This document shows, piece after piece, positions 21,526 to 25,726 of a stretch of 25,726 bases of DNA. Under the pieces are notes generated by a model, which searched no databases, was not told the DNA's origin, and saw only the letters and a program-made list of their open reading frames with translations. Position 1 is the first letter of the stretch; each line of letters begins with the position of its first letter. A program made the translations under genes and the position numbers. Source of the DNA: Lachnospiraceae bacterium. GTDB taxonomy: Bacteria > Bacillota > Clostridia > Oscillospirales > Ruminococcaceae. The stretch covers positions 1 to 25,726 of the forward strand of contig JAMPFE010000030.1 in the NCBI GenBank assembly GCA_023664705.1, read 5' to 3'.

Positions 21526-21554
21526 ATTATATGACATTTTGCACGATATGTCAA
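21526..21554 (-). promoter_or_regulatory. serC promoter
   Basis: On the minus strand, TTGACA (21554-21549) and TATAAT (21531-21526) have a 17-nt spacer, a perfect consensus. The leader is about 55 nt. Confidence 0.92.
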
Positions 21555-21631
21555 GACAAAAAATCCCCAATACAAGAAAATTGTTAAATTTTTGTTACTT
21601 CAACTAAATGAAATATCGCGTATACGGTGGA

Positions 21632-21654
21632 TTTGTACAAACTTCCGTTATAAT
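21632..21654 (+). promoter_or_regulatory. xre promoter -10 with TTTGTACAAA palindrome
   Basis: TATAAT at 21649-21654 lies 21 nt before the xre ATG. No good -35 is seen. The palindrome TTTGTACAAA (21632-21641) lies in the spacer region, where a bound repressor would block polymerase. The same 10-mer lies at 9745-9754. Confidence 0.5.
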
Positions 21655-21675
21655 AACCATAAGGGAAGTGATAAA

Positions 21676-21894
21676 ATGACCTACTACGAAAACCTCCGCG
21701 TAATACGCGAGGACAGAGGCTACACGCAAAAGCAGATAGCCGACGTCCTGGAAACCACCCAGCAGTACTACTCCGATTACGAAAACGGCAAGCGCGATAT
21801 CCCGATACGCGTCTACATCAAGCTGTCCGATTTTTACAACGTCACGATAGACTACCTCGCGGGCCGCCGCGCGGAAAACCCCGACGAAACATAA
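21676..21894 (+). CDS. small XRE-family helix-turn-helix regulator
   Basis: A 72-aa single-domain DNA-binding protein. The Cro/C1-type HTH spans about 6-62: LRVIREDRGYTQKQIADVLE, then TTQQYYSDYENGKRDIPI and the closing helix VYIKLSDFYNVTIDYLAG. There is no sensor domain, so it is likely controlled by its own level or by a partner. The ATG at 21676 is behind AAGGGAAGTGA; the longer frame from 21592 starts upstream of the -10 box and is rejected. It diverges from serC. A palindrome in its promoter suggests autoregulation. Confidence 0.9.
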   Translation: MTYYENLRVIREDRGYTQKQIADVLETTQQYYSDYENGKRDIPIRVYIKLSDFYNVTIDYLAGRRAENPDET

Positions 21895-21895
21895 A

Positions 21896-21927
21896 AGGGA
21901 GAGCCCGAAAGGCTCTCCCTCATTTTT
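21896..21927. terminator. bidirectional terminator between xre and the surface protein gene
   Basis: A 10-bp stem, AGGGAGAGCC (21896-21905) with GGCTCTCCCT (21911-21920), over a CGAAA loop. T-runs follow on both strands. Confidence 0.93.
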
Positions 21928-21948
21928 ATCTATTCGGCAGTCCCGAAA

Positions 21949-23568
21949 TTACTTGCTCTTTCTCTTAAGAACCGCAACGGTCACAGCCGCGCCCGCAAGA
22001 ACAACGGGAGTAATGCCCAGCGCGATACCCGTAGCAACGTTCGTCTGCGCGCCGCTCTCCGCCTTCTTGGTCACGAAAGCGTAAGTCGAGAACTTATCGG
22101 AGCTTATCGTGATAGTCGCGGGATCGTCGTCCTTATCCTCAAGGATTTCCGCCTTGCCGTCGTGCTCGCGCGCAAGAGCAACGTTCTTGCCCTGCATCGA
22201 AGCGGGAACGGGAAGCGTAATAGTAACCTCCGCGCCCGTCTCGGTCAGGTTCTTCTTCGCCTCGCCGAGAATAGCCACAAGGTTTATCTCCACAGCCTCG
22301 CCTATCTCATATTCGCTGCTGAAAGCGTCGGTAATGGTCTTAACAGCCGCCTTAACCTCCTCGGTCTCGGGAGCGCTGCTTACCTGAACTGCGACCTCAA
22401 CCTTAGCGTCCGCGCCCGCCGCGGCGATCTCCTCCGCGGTAAAGGTTTTCTCGGTAAACGCCTTTACAGCCGCCTCGTCCTTGCCGACGATAGCCTCAAC
22501 GGTCGCCGCCTCGACCTTAACCTCCGCGGGCTTATCCGCGCCGGGCAGCTCCTTAATGGTCACATCGGGCTTCACTTCCTCGGTCTTGGAAGTCGTGTCG
22601 GAAGAAGTGCTCGAAGTGGTGCTGCTTGTGGTAGAAGAGGTCGACGGAGTAGAGGTGGAAGTAGTGGAAGAAGTCGTGGGCGTAGAAGAAGTCGTAGGAG
22701 TGGAAGAGCTCGTCTCGGTGCTCGTAGAGCTGTTTCCGCTGTCCGTAGAACCGCTGTTATCGTTGCCGCCCTCGTCATCGCTGCTTGTGTCGTCGCTGCT
22801 CGTAGGAGGAGTAGTTCCGCTGTCACTGTCGCTGTCGCTCGAAGAAGGATCTCCGCCGGGAGTGTTCGGCTTGCTGAAGCTTATGCTAAGAGTTACAGCC
22901 TTTTCGGGCATTTTAAATGTAAATGTATTCTTTGTCTCACTCTCTTTAACGGTAGTACCCTCCACCAAAACAACTGTCTTTTCGGAGTCCTCTTTAACCG
23001 TAACAGCAACCGTAACGGTCTTGCCCGCTACTACGTTGCCGCCTTTTGTAATCGCCGTACCGTCAACGCTAACCGCAACAGTTCCGTCTGCCGCATCTAC
23101 GTCGTTCCAGCTCAAAGCATACTCGGTCTTCGCAGGAGGATTTACCTCCGCCTCTTTCTCAACTACCTTAACAGTAAATGTTATGGTGCTCGCTTCACTC
23201 TCTTCATCGCTCAATTCGATTGATCCGTCAGTAGCCGAACCGTTAGAAATGTCAAGCGTTGCACTGCCGCTCTTTGCATTTTCAAGAGATGCGAATTTAG
23301 CCGAAACAGTTACCTTTACCTTACCTGTATAACCCTTGGAAACAGAAACATTTACGGTAGTTTTAGTCGTTTCATCAAAAGCTGCCGAAACCCCTGTAAC
23401 ATCGCTGCTATCCACAGCCTCTACATTAACCGTTCCATCTGTATATTCTGTAACTGCCGCCGCAAACGCAACAATCCCCGACCCAACTATATCAGCCACG
23501 GGCGCGGCGTTCGCGCCGAGCAGCACCGTCGCGGCGAGCACGCCGCTAAGTATCTTCCTATTTTTCAT
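21949..23568 (-). CDS. Ser/Thr-rich surface protein with NVATG sorting-type tail
   Basis: A 539-aa exported protein. An N-terminal signal peptide (MKNRKILSGVLAATVLLG) is probably cut near residue 36. Two beta-rich modules follow (about 40-135 and 145-235). The second ends with TFTFKMPEKAVTLSISF, as in the bacterial repeat family with a FTMP-type motif. A Ser/Thr/Asp low-complexity spacer covers about 238-332. An alpha/beta module (about 340-500) ends FSTYAFVTKK. The tail is NVATG (510-514), a hydrophobic helix and KRKSK, similar to the NPATG tail of the CAP protein here, so sortase anchoring is likely. A TGGAGGG ribosome-binding site and a consensus promoter precede it. No binding partner can be assigned. 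Confidence 0.82.
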   Translation of the reverse strand: MKNRKILSGVLAATVLLGANAAPVADIVGSGIVAFAAAVTEYTDGTVNVEAVDSSDVTGVSAAFDETTKTTVNVSVSKGYTGKVKVTVSAKFASLENAKSGSATLDISNGSATDGSIELSDEESEASTITFTVKVVEKEAEVNPPAKTEYALSWNDVDAADGTVAVSVDGTAITKGGNVVAGKTVTVAVTVKEDSEKTVVLVEGTTVKESETKNTFTFKMPEKAVTLSISFSKPNTPGGDPSSSDSDSDSGTTPPTSSDDTSSDDEGGNDNSGSTDSGNSSTSTETSSSTPTTSSTPTTSSTTSTSTPSTSSTTSSTTSSTSSDTTSKTEEVKPDVTIKELPGADKPAEVKVEAATVEAIVGKDEAAVKAFTEKTFTAEEIAAAGADAKVEVAVQVSSAPETEEVKAAVKTITDAFSSEYEIGEAVEINLVAILGEAKKNLTETGAEVTITLPVPASMQGKNVALAREHDGKAEILEDKDDDPATITISSDKFSTYAFVTKKAESGAQTNVATGIALGITPVVLAGAAVTVAVLKRKSK

Positions 23569-23631
23569 AAAAAAATCCCTCCATAAAATATAATTTTTTC
23601 CCTTGGAACGTCTCTCGATATTCCGAAAATA

Positions 23632-23660
23632 ATTATATCCCCAAATCCCCCCGATGTCAA
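23632..23660 (-). promoter_or_regulatory. promoter of the Ser/Thr-rich surface protein gene
   Basis: On the minus strand, TTGACA (23660-23655) and TATAAT (23637-23632) have a 17-nt spacer. The spacer contains runs of six and four G. A G12 tract lies 44 bp upstream of the -35 box. Confidence 0.88.
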
Positions 23661-23703
23661 GCGAAATCGCGCTATTTCGTTCCCTTGCACAAATAAAATC
23701 GCT

Positions 23704-23715
23704 CCCCCCCCCCCC
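23704..23715. repeat. homopolymer tract of 12 C
   Basis: Twelve consecutive C on the plus strand in the intergenic region between the divergent surface-protein and antiporter promoters. Such tracts are prone to slippage during replication and to sequencing length errors. Confidence 0.9.
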
Positions 23716-23779
23716 GAGCCGTCAAAACGTCACACAATATTTCACGTACAAAAACATTTTCCAATTTTCGGCAATCCCC

Positions 23780-23809
23780 TTGACAATACAAGCGGTAATA
23801 TGTTAAAAT
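23780..23809 (+). promoter_or_regulatory. promoter of the antiporter gene
   Basis: TTGACA (23780-23785) and TAAAAT (23804-23809) with an 18-nt spacer. The leader is about 23 nt. Confidence 0.75.
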
Positions 23810-23838
23810 AAATATACAAAACGAAAGGCGGTGGGCAT

Positions 23839-25536
23839 GTGACGGGCTTTATACTTTTGGTAGCGGTAGTACTTATAATGTGCGTGTTCTCCGACCGCCT
23901 CTCGGGCAAGATCGGCGTGCCCGCCCTGCTTATTTTTATCGGCGTCGGCATCTTCTTCGGCTGCGACGGACCGATAAAGATACCCTTCGAGAACTACGAG
24001 TTCGCCTCCTACGTCTGCGACACGGCGCTTATCGTCATAATGTTCACGGGCGGCTTCTCCATGAACTGGAAGTCCGCCAAGCCCGTGATCGTCAAGGCAG
24101 GGCTGCTGTCAACGCTCGGCGTCGCCGTAACCGCCCTCGTGACGTGCCTGTTCTGTCATTTTGTCCTGCAATTCGGCTTCGCCGAGAGCCTCCTGCTCGG
24201 CTCGGTCGTAAGCTCCACGGACGCGGCGTCGGTTTTCTCCGTGCTCCGCTCCAAAAAGCTGAACCTGAAAAACGGGCTCGCGCCGCTCCTCGAAGCGGAA
24301 AGCGGCAGCAACGACCCATTCTCCTATATGCTCACGGTCATCTCGCTTTCCCTCCTCACGAATAAAACCGAAACGCCCATTCCCCTCCTGATCCTCGGGC
24401 AGCTCGCTTTCGGCATTATTTTCGGCGGGCTCGTCGGGATACTCGGCGCGTTCGTCTCCAAGCGCTACAAAGCCCAGACGGAGGGCTTCGAGTGCATATT
24501 GTTCCTCGCGTTCGCGCTTTTCGCCTACGGCTTGTCGTCAATGCTCGGCGGCAACGGCTACCTGAGCGTATACATAGCGGGCGTTATCATTGGCAACGCC
24601 AAGACCCCCAAAAACGAATACAAAGGCAGATCCCCCATTAAAAAGCTCCTCAACAACGCCATGGGCATCACCCTCAACAACAGCGGCAAGGGCATCGCTC
24701 CCCCCGAGGCGGTCGTTTTCCTCAACGGCGTCACGGGCATCTGCCAGATAGCGGTATTCTTCCTCTTGGGCTTGCTCTCCACGCCCTCGCAGTTCGGCGA
24801 GAGCATTCTGCTCGCCGTACCGATATATCTCTGCCTTACGCTCGTCTCCAGACCCGCCGCCGTCGCGATCTTCGGCGGAAAGTCCCCCCTCCCCGACAGG
24901 CTGTTCGTCTCGCTTGCGGGGCTGCGCGGCGCATCGTCCATCGTTTTCGCTATCCTCGCGATAGTAAGCGGCGCTCCCACCGAGCACAACATTTTCAACA
25001 TCGTTTTCTGCATCTGTCTGCTTTCAATGCTCGTGCAGGGCACTCTGCTGCCCGCGGCGGCGAAAAAGCTGAACCTCATCGACGACGAGAGCGACGTTCT
25101 CAAAACGTTCAACGACTACCGCGAGGACGACCTTATGACGATGATGCGCATGTTTATTCCCGAAAACCACAGCTGGCAGGGCAAAAAGCTCAGCGAAATA
25201 ACCCTGCCGACGGGCTCGCTCGCGGTAATGATACGCCGCGGCAAGGAAACGCTTATCCCGCGCGGCGACACGGTCATCGAGGCGAACGACAGCGTTATAC
25301 TGTCCGTGCCGCCCTACAAGAGCGACCGCATCGATAAGAGCCTGAAGCTTCGCGAGATACCGATAAACTCGCATCACATCTGGCGGAACTCGCAGATACG
25401 CGAGCTCAAGCTCCCCAAGCGTCTGCTTATCGTGATGATAAAGCGCGGCGAGGAGAGCATAATCCCCTCGGGCGCGACCACGATACTCAAAGGGGACATA
25501 GTGGTCGTCACCGACACGGAGACAGTTGAAAGTTGA
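23839..25536 (+). CDS. CPA1-type K+/H+ (or Na+/H+) antiporter with RCK-C domains
   Basis: A 565-aa transporter. About twelve hydrophobic helices fill residues 1-410. Family signatures are GSVVSSTDAASVFSVLR and LEAESGSNDPF, where the Asn-Asp pair binds the cation. Two TrkA-C/RCK-C modules follow (about 445-490 and 510-562), each with a SLAVMIRRG or LLIVMIKRG strand and an IPxGxTxI turn. These cytoplasmic modules bind nucleotides or regulate activity in NhaP2/CvrA-type potassium/proton antiporters, the nearest group. It starts at a GTG behind AAAGGCGGTG; an out-of-frame ATG followed at once by TGA overlaps this start. The stop codon lies in a short-repeat segment. Its role would be K+ and pH balance. 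Confidence 0.9.
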   Translation: MTGFILLVAVVLIMCVFSDRLSGKIGVPALLIFIGVGIFFGCDGPIKIPFENYEFASYVCDTALIVIMFTGGFSMNWKSAKPVIVKAGLLSTLGVAVTALVTCLFCHFVLQFGFAESLLLGSVVSSTDAASVFSVLRSKKLNLKNGLAPLLEAESGSNDPFSYMLTVISLSLLTNKTETPIPLLILGQLAFGIIFGGLVGILGAFVSKRYKAQTEGFECILFLAFALFAYGLSSMLGGNGYLSVYIAGVIIGNAKTPKNEYKGRSPIKKLLNNAMGITLNNSGKGIAPPEAVVFLNGVTGICQIAVFFLLGLLSTPSQFGESILLAVPIYLCLTLVSRPAAVAIFGGKSPLPDRLFVSLAGLRGASSIVFAILAIVSGAPTEHNIFNIVFCICLLSMLVQGTLLPAAAKKLNLIDDESDVLKTFNDYREDDLMTMMRMFIPENHSWQGKKLSEITLPTGSLAVMIRRGKETLIPRGDTVIEANDSVILSVPPYKSDRIDKSLKLREIPINSHHIWRNSQIRELKLPKRLLIVMIKRGEESIIPSGATTILKGDIVVVTDTETVES

Positions 25537-25562
25537 CAATGTACAGTTGACAGTTAGTTGCA
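25524..25562. repeat. AGTTGACA-type short direct repeats over the antiporter stop
   Basis: AGTTGA-like units start at 25524, 25531, 25545 and 25552, with AGTTGC at 25556. The first units encode the last codons and the stop of the antiporter. The remaining sequence to 25726 shows no gene, RNA or terminator that I can support. Confidence 0.6.
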
Positions 25563-25726
25563 GAAATCAAAATTTAACGCAGCTCCCTTACCCAAGCGTC
25601 GACAGCGCAATTTAAGTCCGCATTTTGAGAGGAGCGGAAAGCCACTGCGTTTGCGGCTTTGGTTTGGCAATGCGCGTTTTTGCCCTCGGCAACCGAAAAA
25701 TGCGGAAAAGGGGGAGTGGGAGAGGG

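Overview
This 25.7 kb window looks like a chromosomal segment of a Gram-positive gut-type clostridium, most likely from the Ruminococcaceae/Oscillospiraceae. The evidence is the diaminopimelate aminotransferase DapL, two surface proteins ending in NPATG/NVATG sorting-type tails, many near-consensus TTGACA-N17-TATAAT promoters, strong Shine-Dalgarno sequences, and a G+C-rich codon choice set against AT-rich intergenic DNA. Most of the window is housekeeping. There is no phage, IS element, CRISPR array or tRNA that I can support. The species assignment is inference.

Region 1 (1-6574, minus strand). The left edge is non-coding, with a perfect hairpin and a helically phased ACTGCAA-type repeat. 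Next comes a long same-strand gene run read from about 6540 down to 313: a membrane protein, a 102-aa protein, a DUF3592-like protein, lepA (EF4), hemW, a truncated DinB-like fragment, a CE2-like SGNH esterase and a YcxB-like membrane protein. Several of these genes overlap or abut.

Region 2 (6660-9650). A secreted CAP-domain protein with an NPATG tail (+) faces an ECF sigma factor and its probable membrane anti-sigma partner (-). They are separated by nested inverted repeats and a terminator.

Region 3 (9700-13030). An acyl-CoA synthetase, a rhomboid protease with a small membrane protein, and the RNase P RNA gene (+), each transcription unit having a clear promoter.

Region 4 (13027-17520). 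murA, a WalJ/YycJ-type metallo-hydrolase and an eight-helix membrane protein (-) diverge from dapL (+). This links peptidoglycan precursor synthesis to diaminopimelate/lysine supply.

Region 5 (17524-21900). A Ser-rich lipoprotein, then a serine biosynthesis unit (serC to serA, minus strand). Three small genes (DUF6883-like, DUF4926-like, DUF6440-like) are lodged between serC and serA. A 72-aa XRE regulator diverges from serC.

Region 6 (21900-25726). A Ser/Thr-rich surface protein (-) diverges from a CPA1-type K+/H+ antiporter with RCK-C domains (+). A C12 tract lies between them. The right edge carries short AGTTGACA-type repeats.

The most interesting non-obvious signals are the following. 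The exact palindrome TTTGTACAAA lies in both the xre promoter and the acyl-CoA synthetase promoter. The ~10.4-bp phased repeat sits at the left edge. The small-gene cassette inside the serC-serA unit has a consensus promoter that overlaps its own start codon. The homopolymer C12 tract lies upstream of a surface-protein promoter. I did not find a clearly new multi-gene system; these are leads.
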